From Sphaerisporangium melleum (GTDB taxonomy: Bacteria; Actinomycetota; Actinomycetes; Streptosporangiales; Streptosporangiaceae), in NCBI RefSeq assembly GCF_014646695.1, contig NZ_BMNT01000032.1, forward strand, positions 1 to 34,458: a stretch of 34,458 nucleotides of DNA, read 5' to 3'. Shown here in pieces: positions 15,416-23,244 of the stretch (within the stretch, counting starts at the first letter, position 1; each line of letters opens with the position of its first letter). The notes beneath the pieces are model-generated. The model saw only the letters and a program-made list of their open reading frames with translations, made no database searches and was not told the DNA's origin. Position numbers and translations under genes: made by a program.

Positions 15416-16411
15416 ATGGTGGACACAGTGCTATCGATGATCACGCAGACCCCGGCGGCCGGCGTCGCGCTGGACCGTGCGGACACCGCCGCGATGCGCA
15501 GAGCGGTGCTCGCGGTACGCGCGTCCGGTGAGCGCCTGGTGAACGACCTGGCGACCGTGGCCGCGGTCCGGGAAGCCTCCGACACGCTGCCCTTGACGCT
15601 GCGCCGGGCGTTGCGCGAGTTCCGCCGGCACTCGGGCCCGACGGGGTCGCTGCTCGTACGGGGCATGCCCGTCGACGAGAGCCTGCTGCCCGCGACCCCC
15701 GCGGTGGACGGCTCCGTGCAGCTGACGCTGAGCGATGCGGCCGCGGTGCTCATGCTCGTCGCGTGCGCGCTCGGCGACCCGGTCGCCTTCCGCGCGGAGA
15801 AGTCCGGCGCGCTGGTGCAGGACGTCGTCCCCGTGCCGGGCAAGGAGGAGTTCCAGGGCAACGCCGGCTCGGTCATGCTGTCCTTCCACAACGAGAACGC
15901 CTTCCACCAGCACCGGCCCGACTACGTCATGCTGCTGTGCCTGCGGCCCGACCACGACCGGGTGGCGGGCCTGCGTACGGTGTGCTCGCGGGAGATCCTC
16001 CCCCGGCTGACGCACGAGACGCGGCGGACGCTGTTCCTGCCGGAGTTCGTCACCCAGGCTCCGCCCTCGTTCGGCGCCAACCGTGACGCCACCGCCCCGC
16101 ACGGTGTGCTGTCGGGTGCCCCCGACGATCCCGACATGCGGGTCGACCTCGCCGCCACCACGCCGCTGACGCAGCGGGCCAAGGCCGCGCTGGCCGAGCT
16201 CGGCGAGGTGTTCGACCGGAACGCGCAGAGCGTGCGGCTGGTCACGGGGGACCTCGCCATCGTCGACAACCGGGTCACCGTGCATGGGCGCACCGCCTTC
16301 CGGCCGCGCTACGACGGCCACGACCGCTGGCTCCAGCGCACGTTCGTCGCGGTCAACCTGCGCGGGTCGCGTGGCCTTCGTCCCGCCGACGGCCACGTCC
16401 TGGAGTCCTAG
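15416..16411 (+). CDS. Fe(II)/2-oxoglutarate oxygenase, clavaminate synthase/VioC-like
   Basis: 331 residues, related to the clavaminate-synthase-like oxygenases that include VioC and asparagine oxygenase and usually hydroxylate C-beta or C-gamma of free amino acids. The iron ligands are visible: His158 and Glu160 in SFHNENAFH, and His290 in VTVHGRTAF. The 2-oxoglutarate-binding arginine lies in the following DRWLQR (304 or 308). ATG 15416 lies 20 bp after the MetRS-like stop without a clear ribosome-binding site; ATG 15437 is an alternative. It is the last gene of the operon. The likely substrate is lysine, hydroxylysine or the hydrazine product, by context only. Two hairpins follow the stop. 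Confidence 0.85.
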   Translation: MVDTVLSMITQTPAAGVALDRADTAAMRRAVLAVRASGERLVNDLATVAAVREASDTLPLTLRRALREFRRHSGPTGSLLVRGMPVDESLLPATPAVDGSVQLTLSDAAAVLMLVACALGDPVAFRAEKSGALVQDVVPVPGKEEFQGNAGSVMLSFHNENAFHQHRPDYVMLLCLRPDHDRVAGLRTVCSREILPRLTHETRRTLFLPEFVTQAPPSFGANRDATAPHGVLSGAPDDPDMRVDLAATTPLTQRAKAALAELGEVFDRNAQSVRLVTGDLAIVDNRVTVHGRTAFRPRYDGHDRWLQRTFVAVNLRGSRGLRPADGHVLES

Positions 16412-16436
16412 TTCCGGCGCCCTAGGCGCGCCGCCG

Positions 16437-16460
16437 GGCCGGTGCCCCGCGGGGCCGGCC
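16437..16460 (+). terminator. Hairpin after the oxygenase gene
   Basis: The 12-bp palindrome GCCCCGCGGGGC (16444-16455) is flanked by GGCCG and CGGCC, which extend the stem with a two-base bulge. It lies 26 bp past the oxygenase stop, between convergent genes. Confidence 0.6.
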
Positions 16461-16482
16461 TGGGGCGAGCGGGTCCGGCGCG

Positions 16483-16510
16483 GGCCGGTCTCCCGGAAGG
16501 GAGGCCGGCC
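16483..16510 (-). terminator. Hairpin abutting the stop of the flavoprotein gene
   Basis: GGCCGGTCTCCC (16483-16494) pairs with GGGAGGCCGGCC (16499-16510), with one T/G mismatch that can wobble in RNA, around a GGAA loop. It touches the stop codon of the minus-strand flavoprotein gene and probably serves both directions. Confidence 0.65.
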
Positions 16511-18432
16511 TACGCCGCGAGCCCGCGCGTCTGTGCCGCGACCTCTCCGCGGGGCGTGGCGTGCTCCTGCGCCAGCAGGAAGCCGAGCACGTCCCGGGCG
16601 AGCCGGTCGTTCTGCCGGAAGGACAGCGCGTTGGTACGGGGCCGGGCGAACGTGGCGAACTGCCGGACGTTGGTGAAGGGGCCGAGCGCGAAGCGGCGAG
16701 GATGCGGAGTGCCGTTCCTCGCGATGACGCGGAAGTCCTCGGGGGAGACGTGCAGCAGCCCGGTGCGGTGCACGAACCCGTCGTCGTCGGCCAGCACCTG
16801 CTCGGCCGCGTCTCCGCGGTGGTACAGCGACCGCAGCAGCGGCTCGGCGCACGTGCGCAGGTCGGCGTCCGGTAGCCGCGCCTCGATCAGGGCGGACGCC
16901 TCGACGGTGTCCGGCGTGCCCGCGCCTCCGGCGCGGTAGACCCCCTTCTCCTCGTCGATCTCGACCCACATGTCCGCGCCGGCGAACCGGACGACGCCGG
17001 CCTCCGCCAGCGCGAGGAGCTGGCGGGTCCGCTCGCCGGGCGAGCCGCTGCCGAAGTACTCGAAGAAGCTCTGCCACCAGCCGTTGACGTCGGCGACGCG
17101 CGAGCGGGCGGGCAGCTTGGCGAGGCACGTCAACAGCGGCATCTGGCCGTACACCGATAGCAGGGCGAGGAACGCGCCGAGGTCGGCGCTGTAGCGGCGG
17201 TCCGAGCGCCGGTCGATGTCGGCTCTGATGTGGTCGCGCACGTGCCGCTGCAGCTCGTCGGATCCGGGGAAGTCGAGCCCGCGCAGCGGCCTGTCGAGCG
17301 CGGCGAAGTCCAGGCGGTCCTCTTCCGCGGGGACCGACGCCTCGATCAGGGCGCGCATCGGCTCGCCGTCCCAGTCGAGGCCGGCGTAGGCGGCGGCGAA
17401 CTCCTCCCATCGGGTCGTGACCCTGCCGGGGTGGGCCGTGAACAGCTCGTGGTAGTAGCCGTAGGCGATCTCCTTGGCCATGAGCGGCCACAGGTCGGCC
17501 CAGAAGTCGACGCGGTCGCGTCCGGCGAGCCGGGCGTCGACCTCGGGCGCCGAGAAGAAACGCGGCAACGGCGCGGGGTCGCCCATCAGCCGGTAGGAGA
17601 TCTTCGAGCGGTACGGCACCCCCCGGCGCGAACCGACGTGCAGCCGCGGCTCCCTGCCCGAGGGGACATAGCGCAGCCGGCCGTCCTCCTGCTCCTCGTA
17701 TCGGCCGCCGCGCCCCTCGGTCAGCAGCACCATCAGGTCGATGAACGCCGCGCCCATGCCGCGCATCAGCACGTCCTCGCCGGCCTCGAACATCGACAGA
17801 TCGGCGTCGGCCGAGTAGGCGCACGGCAGGTAGCGCAGGTCGTGGCGGTCGGCGAAGTCGGCGAGGAGCTGGTGGTCCTTGCCGGGAACGGCGTCCAGGT
17901 GGCCCATCGCGAGCACCACCATGTCCGCGGTCAACGGCTCGTCCCGGTCCTCCAGCCACACGCGCTGGCGGGTGCGGGTGCCGCCTTCGATCTGCGTGGC
18001 CCGGGTGGCGTGCACGCGCACGGAGACGTTCGCCGGCGCCTCGGCGATGATCTTGTCGAAGACCCAGCGCAGGTAGCGGCTCTGCACCTGGCGGGTGGCG
18101 AACGTCGTGCAGCTGACGTCGGGGCAGGAGCCCTCGGTGGCGGCCCACTCGCTCAAGGACGGCCCCGGGCGGATCGGCCCCTCGATGGTCACCGTCTCGT
18201 CGGGGAACATGGTGACGTTCTCGGCCGTGGCGTTCATCCACATCAGCGGCGACTGCTGCTCGCGCCATACTCGGCCGGCCCCCGGTGGGTAGGGGTCGAC
18301 GAGCTCGATGCTCAGCGGGCGGGACGGCGACAGCTCGGCGGCGTTGGCGAGGAGGCGCTCCAGCACTCCCGTGCCCCGGGGCCCCGCACCCACGATAACG
18401 ACGACGAACGGATCGTTCTGCGACTTTCTCAT
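16510..18432 (-). CDS. FAD/NAD(P)-binding oxidoreductase (NAD_binding_9-type)
   Basis: 640 residues. The N-terminal dinucleotide-binding motif is VVVIVGAGPRGTGVLERLL, followed by IELVDPYPPGAGRVWR and TAENVTMFPDE, and later VVLAMGHLDAVPG and VLMRGMGAAFIDLMVLL. This layout matches the large FAD-NAD(P)-binding family (PF13454-like) found in actinobacterial secondary-metabolite and amino-acid N-oxidation contexts. No exact reaction is established for it. The start at ATG 18432 is chosen because the FAD motif follows directly; no good Shine-Dalgarno is seen. It is cotranscribed with nothing obvious: a terminator separates it from the questin-oxidase-like gene upstream. In this locus it is a candidate for oxidising the hydrazine to a hydrazone, azo or azoxy group, or for a further N-hydroxylation. 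Confidence 0.75.
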   Translation of the reverse strand: MRKSQNDPFVVVIVGAGPRGTGVLERLLANAAELSPSRPLSIELVDPYPPGAGRVWREQQSPLMWMNATAENVTMFPDETVTIEGPIRPGPSLSEWAATEGSCPDVSCTTFATRQVQSRYLRWVFDKIIAEAPANVSVRVHATRATQIEGGTRTRQRVWLEDRDEPLTADMVVLAMGHLDAVPGKDHQLLADFADRHDLRYLPCAYSADADLSMFEAGEDVLMRGMGAAFIDLMVLLTEGRGGRYEEQEDGRLRYVPSGREPRLHVGSRRGVPYRSKISYRLMGDPAPLPRFFSAPEVDARLAGRDRVDFWADLWPLMAKEIAYGYYHELFTAHPGRVTTRWEEFAAAYAGLDWDGEPMRALIEASVPAEEDRLDFAALDRPLRGLDFPGSDELQRHVRDHIRADIDRRSDRRYSADLGAFLALLSVYGQMPLLTCLAKLPARSRVADVNGWWQSFFEYFGSGSPGERTRQLLALAEAGVVRFAGADMWVEIDEEKGVYRAGGAGTPDTVEASALIEARLPDADLRTCAEPLLRSLYHRGDAAEQVLADDDGFVHRTGLLHVSPEDFRVIARNGTPHPRRFALGPFTNVRQFATFARPRTNALSFRQNDRLARDVLGFLLAQEHATPRGEVAAQTRGLAA

Positions 18433-18639
18433 GTGTGCATCCGGTTCTGAGGAAGGAGGAATGGTCAATGGTGGCGCGCGGCCCCGGATCACCGGGATCG
18501 CGAATCGGTGCCACTCACAACATTGCTGGCCGAAAGGCCGCCGGACCATGGATGCGAAAGTCAGCAAGTTGCCGGGCGCCGACAGCTTCCTGCCAGCCGG
18601 CGCGGGAAAAGGGACGCGAAGGCGTTCAGAAACATGAAA
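18433..18639. other. Upstream region of the flavoprotein gene
   Basis: This region is less GC-rich and contains short dyads on the minus-strand leader, for example GGCC-TTTC-GGCC and CCCGG-TGAT-CCGGG. On the plus strand a strong ribosome-binding-like purine run (GGAAGGAGGA, 18451-18460) precedes ATGs at 18461 and 18468. The first opens a 58-residue frame without recognisable features (ends 18637), and the second runs antisense through the next gene. Neither is called as a gene. Confidence 0.4.
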
Positions 18640-18681
18640 GCCCTCGCCGGCAAGCCTTTTGTGAAAAGGCCCGGCGAGGGC
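18640..18681 (-). terminator. Long composite hairpin terminator
   Basis: An 11-bp outer stem (GCCCTCGCCGG at 18640-18650, complement at 18671-18681) encloses a 7-bp inner stem (GCCTTTT/AAAAGGC) with a GTG loop and a 3-nt CAA bulge between. Read on the minus strand it is followed by a T-rich tail (CTTTCATGTTTCTG), so it should end the questin-oxidase-like transcript. Confidence 0.85.
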
Positions 18682-18767
18682 GGTCGGACACGGCCGCGGG
18701 AAAGCCGCGCCCGATCAGGCGTTCGCTTGGGGAGACCGGCGCGAAAGGGGTGGGGGAGCGCGGCCGG

Positions 18768-19817
18768 TCAGCGGCTGAGCAGCAGCCGGACGCGGATCGC
18801 CGCGGCCAGCGCGTCCGGGTCCCCGGTGCGGGTGAAGACCTCGGCCGCGGTGTCGGTGAACTTGATCACGTGCTCGTCGCCGTGGGCGACGGCCGCGGCC
18901 ATCACGTCGTGCAGGGCGTCGGGGCCCTCGGGCGCGACCGGCAGGCCGTCGCGCGGCACGCCTCGCACCGGCTCGAACGCCGCCTGCACGCCGGCACAGG
19001 CCGCCCAGACCGCCGACAGGCTCGGCACCCACAGCTCGCGGGGCAGGGCAGGCAGCGTGTGCAGCACGGCGTTCGGCGCGGTCGCGGTGTGCACGAGGAT
19101 CACCGGGCTGGCGTGCCCGTGGGTGAGATAACGGAACGTCGCGGCGTCCACCAGGGCCCGCAGCCGCTCCGGCACCTCGTCCGGGGTGAGCGCGGGCCGC
19201 AGCGCGGCGACCGACCCCTGCCAGCCGGGCAGGCCGGGAAGCTGGCCGAGGCGGGCACCGACCGGCCCGTCCTGGGAGGGGACCCGCGGGACGCCGGCCA
19301 TCGCCTCGCGGGGGTCCAGGTCGCCTCCGGGCTCCGCGGTCACCGGCATGCGCAGCGAGCGCGCCGCCCAGAAGGCCAGGCCCTGGGCCAGCTCCGCCGC
19401 CGCGGGGGCGTTCCGCTCGTCGGCCAGCAGGGTGCGCACGGCGTGGCCGACCCTGATGACCGCGTGGGTGGTGCCCGCCAGGATGCCGGGGAGCAGCCGG
19501 GGCCACCAGGACGCCAGCACCTCGCGCCACGGCCGCTCGGCGACCTGGTGGGTGAAGTACTCGGCCCAGTCGCCCACGCGCTCGCCGTCGCCCAGCGCGT
19601 CCTGCCAGTTCGCGTCGCCGATCGGCCTCCGGGTGGACGGCAGGTCGTCCAGGCGGCGGGTGTAGGCGTCGACCCAGCGGTGCACCTCGTCCTCGTGGCC
19701 GCGCCGGACCAGCACCTCGACGGCCATCGGCCCGTGGTTGGTGAGCCTGCTCTCGCCCCATTCAGGGCCGGTGCCCTGGAACCGCTCGTAGGCCTCGTTC
19801 AGGATTGCGCTGCTCAT
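18768..19817 (-). CDS. Questin oxidase-like protein (DUF4243 family)
   Basis: 349 residues from the ATG at 19817, chosen because GGGAG at 19824-19828 sits six bases before it; an adjacent ATG at 19820 is too close to it. The sequence begins LNEAYERFQGTGPEWGESRLTNHGPM and contains a later HVIKFTDTAAEVFTRTGDP segment, both typical of the questin-oxidase-like (PF14027) family. Fungal members (GedK/AflY-like) act as Baeyer-Villiger-type oxygenases in polyketide pathways. Bacterial members are largely uncharacterised. There is no obvious flavin-binding motif. No polyketide genes are nearby, so an unusual oxygenation in the hydrazine pathway is possible but unproven. Confidence 0.7.
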   Translation of the reverse strand: MSSAILNEAYERFQGTGPEWGESRLTNHGPMAVEVLVRRGHEDEVHRWVDAYTRRLDDLPSTRRPIGDANWQDALGDGERVGDWAEYFTHQVAERPWREVLASWWPRLLPGILAGTTHAVIRVGHAVRTLLADERNAPAAAELAQGLAFWAARSLRMPVTAEPGGDLDPREAMAGVPRVPSQDGPVGARLGQLPGLPGWQGSVAALRPALTPDEVPERLRALVDAATFRYLTHGHASPVILVHTATAPNAVLHTLPALPRELWVPSLSAVWAACAGVQAAFEPVRGVPRDGLPVAPEGPDALHDVMAAAVAHGDEHVIKFTDTAAEVFTRTGDPDALAAAIRVRLLLSR

Positions 19818-20352
19818 CATCGTCTCCCGAGGGTCGTGCGGGGCCACCACCGGGAGGACGCCGCTCGCGGCCCCTGCTCGCAGGAAAGCCTAACGCCGGC
19901 CCGCCTCCCCGCGGTTCCGGAAAGCGCGCGTGTCACCGGCGCCGGGCACGGCGAGCAGAGCACGATCGAAGAAGACAGCCATGACGGGGACGTATTGACT
20001 GGGCATAGGGCAGAGGAGATGGTTTGATGCTCGCAAGCGTGACCGATGGCGTCGGATTGCGCGAGGCTCCTTCGGTCATGCCATTCGCCGAGGCCGGCCA
20101 TGCCGTTCGCGTGTTCGTCTCCGTGAGGCGGGGGGCCGGCGAACCACGGCCTCGCGCCATCGCGGCGTGCGCGCCCGCCTTCCCGATCACCGGTGCTGAT
20201 CTCGGTTCCGTCGTCACGGGATTCTCCGGCCGGCGCGCCGGTCCGCGTTCCGGCGGCCGTCGCCCGCGCCTGCGGCGCTGGACACCCCCCGGCACGTTCC
20301 TCGCCCTGAGCGCTATCCACCACCGGCTGACACCTGTTCAGGGAATGACATC
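19818..20352. other. 535-bp divergent intergenic region
   Basis: It should hold promoters for the minus-strand questin-oxidase-like gene and the plus-strand ATP-grasp gene. A TTGACT at 19995-20000 could be a -35 element, but no good -10 follows at the right distance. The right two thirds are covered by a doubtful small open frame (see 20027-20356). No tRNA or riboswitch was recognised. Confidence 0.45.
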
Positions 20353-20356
20353 ATGA
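20027..20356 (+). CDS. Doubtful small ORF ahead of the ATP-grasp gene
   Basis: 109 residues with no family recognised. In its favour: a good GAGGAG at 20013-20018 lies eight bases before the ATG, and its TGA overlaps the ATP-grasp ATG as ATGA, an arrangement typical of coupled genes. Against it: the third-position GC content is only about three quarters, lower than in the neighbours, and the C-terminal half is Arg/Pro-rich (RRAGPRSGGRRPRLRRW), as in spurious frames. If real, it would be a small partner of the ligase or a translated leader. Confidence 0.25.
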   Translation: MLASVTDGVGLREAPSVMPFAEAGHAVRVFVSVRRGAGEPRPRAIAACAPAFPITGADLGSVVTGFSGRRAGPRSGGRRPRLRRWTPPGTFLALSAIHHRLTPVQGMTS

Positions 20357-21732
20357 CCATTGATTCGAGTTCGTCCCGCCCGCCGGCCATCCTGTTCATG
20401 GGCGACATGGTGATCGTCGCCAGGCAGCTCCGGCTCATCACCGAGGCGCACCGCCGGGGGTACGCCCCGCTGCTGGTCGTCACGCCCGACACCGACCCCG
20501 AAGAGCTCGCGGCCTGCCGCGCCGACAGCGCGCACCCGCTGTCGCTCCTCGCGGACGTGGTCAACGTCGCCGAGCCGAAGGTCGACCTGGTGGTGCCCGC
20601 CATCCAGCCGCTCCTGCGGCGCTACGACGTGCGCGGCGTGCTGTGCATCGGGGACTTCTTCGTGGAGCCCGTGGGCATGGTCGGCGCCTGCCTCAACCTG
20701 CCGGGCGCGGGGGCGGGCGCCAGCCGCACCAGCCGCAACAAGCTGCTGCAGCGCACCGCCGTGCCGCACCTGTCGCCGGACTTCCGCGTGGTCACCCCCG
20801 AGAGCCGCGCGGACTTCTCCACCGACGACATCTCCTTCCCCGTCGTCGTCAAGCCGGTCGGGCGCTTCTCCAGCCTCGGCGTGCGCCAGGTGAAGACCGC
20901 CGAGGAGCTTCCCGCGATCCTCGCGACCTACCCCGAGGACGAGACCGTGCTCGTCGAGAGCCGTGTGGTCGGGCCGGAGTTCTCCGTCGAGGCGCTCACC
21001 CAGAACAGCGAGGTCATCTGGGCGGGCGTCACCGGCAAGGCCACCAACGAGTCCACCGGCATCTTCTTCACCGAGATGGGCCACACCTCGCCGGCCCGGC
21101 TGCCGGAGGAGGACGTCAAGGCCCTGCTCGACGCCAACGCCGAGGTGCTGCGCCGCATCGGCTTCGGCGACGGCATCACCCACGCCGAGTTCCGGCTCTC
21201 CGAGGGGCGCGCGGTGCTGATGGAGGTGGCCACCCGCCTGCCGGGGGACGGCATCACCTTCCTGTGGCACCTCGCCACCGGGCAGCCGCTGGAGCCCGTC
21301 ATGATCGATCTGGCCCTGGGTGTGCCCACCTCCTACCCCGCCCCCCGCCGCCGGGCGTACCAGGTCTACCTGGAGCACCCCTACGGCAGCCTGGTCGACG
21401 TGACGAGCACCGGAGCCCCGGCGTCGTGGGTGTCGGTCGACAACAACTGGCCGGTGTTCGAGCCGGTGGACGCCGACGCGCCCCCGCGCGAGCACGCCGT
21501 CCTGGTCACCCAGCGGCCGGGGGCCACGCTCGGCCCGCAGACCGACTCCGAGGCACGCGCGGTCTCGGTCATCTTCGACGCCCCCCTGGACGCGCCCGCG
21601 GACGGCCTCGCCGAGAAGTACACCGCCACGGTGACCATCAGCGTGACGGACCCGGCGGCCGCGAGCGACGGGGCCGCCGCAGACGAGGGGAAGGCGGACC
21701 GGGTGCTCGCCGACGCCGGGAGCCGTTCGTGA
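20353..21732 (+). CDS. ATP-grasp ligase (amino-acid ligase-like)
   Basis: 459 residues from ATG 20353 (AGGGA at 20340-20344). It has an N-terminal Rossmann-like pre-ATP-grasp domain (ILFMGDMVIVARQLRLITEAHRRGY) and then the ATP-grasp domain with FPVVVKPVGRFSSLGV (~residues 160-180), VLVESRVVGPEFSVEAL and the metal-binding HAEFRLSEGRAVLMEVATR end (Glu291, Arg295). The usual Asn of the final motif is replaced by Ala, a change also known in dipeptide-ligase-type members. Such enzymes make an acyl phosphate from a carboxylate and couple it to an amine. A role in joining the lysine-derived hydrazine to another amino acid is inferred. Its stop overlaps the next start by 4 bp. Confidence 0.85.
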   Translation: MTIDSSSSRPPAILFMGDMVIVARQLRLITEAHRRGYAPLLVVTPDTDPEELAACRADSAHPLSLLADVVNVAEPKVDLVVPAIQPLLRRYDVRGVLCIGDFFVEPVGMVGACLNLPGAGAGASRTSRNKLLQRTAVPHLSPDFRVVTPESRADFSTDDISFPVVVKPVGRFSSLGVRQVKTAEELPAILATYPEDETVLVESRVVGPEFSVEALTQNSEVIWAGVTGKATNESTGIFFTEMGHTSPARLPEEDVKALLDANAEVLRRIGFGDGITHAEFRLSEGRAVLMEVATRLPGDGITFLWHLATGQPLEPVMIDLALGVPTSYPAPRRRAYQVYLEHPYGSLVDVTSTGAPASWVSVDNNWPVFEPVDADAPPREHAVLVTQRPGATLGPQTDSEARAVSVIFDAPLDAPADGLAEKYTATVTISVTDPAAASDGAAADEGKADRVLADAGSRS

Positions 21733-22943
21733 GCGGCGTCCAGGTCGACGTCCAGCTGCCGGCCTTCGCCGGCGTGACGGGCGGCATGGACCCCGCCCGC
21801 TGGGACGAGCTCGCCGCGAACCGCTTCTACTCGTCGGTCAACTGGCTGCGCTTCTGCGCGGGGGACAGAGGCATCACCACCGGCGGTCTGCACCTCGCGG
21901 TGCCGGGCGCCGGAACGGTCGGCGTGCCGGTGACGGCCGTGCGCTCGATCGGCAACCCCTTCTACCAGTGGGACCGCATCCTCGGGGAGGCCGGGCTGCC
22001 CTCGCCCGGCCCGAGCGGGCTGCTCGTCGGCGCGCACCGGGGATACCAGACGAGCCTCCTCGCCTCGCCCGGCATCTCGCGCGAGCAGGCCGCCAAGGAA
22101 CTCCTCGGCGGCCTGGAGGACCTGGCCGGCGAACTGTCCGCCACGGGCGCCGAAGGACTCCTCCCGCCCGGCGATGGGCGGGACAGGGTTCCCACGATCG
22201 CGATGTTCCTGTCCACCCAGGACGTCGTCGCGTTGCGCGCCGCCGGAGTGCGGACCATGCCGGTGGCGCTCCAGCCGGACGCCTGGATCCCGCTGCCCGC
22301 CGGCGGCGGCTGGGAGGAGTACTTGAGCTCGCTGCCCTCCAGCCGGCGGGCCGGGATGATCCGCAGGGACCGCAGGGCCTTCCTGCGGGCCGGGTACGAG
22401 GTCGTCCACACCACGCTCGGCGAGTGCTATCTGCAGGCCGCCGGCCTGCTGGCGTGCACCGAGCGCAGGTACGGGCACGATGCCGACGTCGAGGACCTCG
22501 CGGAGTCCATCCGCATCCAGGCCGACGCGCTCGGCGCGGAAGCCCGCGTGCTGCTGCTGCGACGCCCGGGGGAGGACCCCGTCGGGTACTGCCTCTACTA
22601 CATGTGGGGCGACACGGTGTACCTGCGCGCGGCGGGGTTCGACTACGACCGGCTCGCCGGGGCCGCGGAGTACTTCAACCTCGTGTACTACGAGCCGGTG
22701 GTCGTCGCGGGTGAGAACGGCAAGCGCTGGCTGCACGCCGGCATCGAGGCCGCGGAGGCCAAGGTGCTGCGCGGCGCGGAGCTGCGCCCGATGTGGATGC
22801 TGGACCTGTCGCGTGACAGCGTGCTCGAAGGCCGCGACGACGACGTGCGCGCGTACAACGCGGCCACCGTGGCCCGCTGGAGCGAGTCGTCTCCAGCGGT
22901 CGCCAAGGCACTGGTGCGCGACCTGTGGGATCCGTTCTGCTGA
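21729..22943 (+). CDS. FemAB/GNAT-like acyltransferase
   Basis: 404 residues from GTG 21729, overlapping the ATP-grasp stop as GTGA and so probably made in step with it. The core segment YLSSLPSSRRAGMIRRDRRAFLRAGYEV is typical of FemAB-like/Acetyltransf_6 proteins, followed by CTERRYGHDAD, PVGYCLYYMWGDTVYLRAAGFDYDRL and FNLVYYEPV in the second GNAT half. Relatives transfer aminoacyl groups from tRNA to amines, or use acyl-CoA. The substrate here is unknown. The coupling to an ATP-grasp ligase suggests that the two add successive groups to the same pathway intermediate. A long hairpin follows the stop. Confidence 0.75.
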   Translation: MSGVQVDVQLPAFAGVTGGMDPARWDELAANRFYSSVNWLRFCAGDRGITTGGLHLAVPGAGTVGVPVTAVRSIGNPFYQWDRILGEAGLPSPGPSGLLVGAHRGYQTSLLASPGISREQAAKELLGGLEDLAGELSATGAEGLLPPGDGRDRVPTIAMFLSTQDVVALRAAGVRTMPVALQPDAWIPLPAGGGWEEYLSSLPSSRRAGMIRRDRRAFLRAGYEVVHTTLGECYLQAAGLLACTERRYGHDADVEDLAESIRIQADALGAEARVLLLRRPGEDPVGYCLYYMWGDTVYLRAAGFDYDRLAGAAEYFNLVYYEPVVVAGENGKRWLHAGIEAAEAKVLRGAELRPMWMLDLSRDSVLEGRDDDVRAYNAATVARWSESSPAVAKALVRDLWDPFC

Positions 22944-22995
22944 GAGCCGCCGTGCGCCCTGAGCGGCGCTGACGACGCGGGGAACCGCGTGAGGT

Positions 22996-23033
22996 GAAGA
23001 AGTCCCATGGCCGGGTGGCCATGGGACTTCTTC
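22996..23033 (+). terminator. Perfect 17-bp hairpin terminator
   Basis: GAAGAAGTCCCATGGCC (22996-23012) and its exact complement (23017-23033) flank a GGGT loop, 52 bp after the acyltransferase stop. Reading the plus strand, the stem ends in CTTCTTC, a U-containing tail. Confidence 0.9.
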
Positions 23034-23115
23034 GCGTCCAGGGCATGCCCGCGGCGCCGCGCGTGCGGGCCGCCGTGGCGTGCCCGGCCCCGATGGCAGG
23101 AAGCTGCCAAGGGCG

Positions 23116-23129
23116 TGCAGTTTGCTGCA
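23116..23129. promoter_or_regulatory. Small dyad in the leader of the exporter gene
   Basis: TGCAG-TTTG-CTGCA lies about 115 bp upstream of the MFS start in the 211-bp region after the terminator, which becomes less GC-rich towards the gene. It could be an operator for the exporter, but a dyad this short can arise by chance. No clear promoter hexamers were found. Confidence 0.25.
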
Positions 23130-23244
23130 GTCGATTCATCTGTTCCGCGGATCGTGGAGAGCGCAGAGTTGTTCCTGACAGCGAAAACTCCAGCGCCGAT
23201 GAGAAGCCAAAAGCTCGGCCGCCACGATTTTGAAGGAATTAACG

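Noticed and set aside
18468-20027. Long plus-strand frame antisense to the questin-oxidase-like gene
   Set aside because: It has a good Shine-Dalgarno-like sequence, but the translation is low-complexity and the opposite strand encodes a recognisable family.
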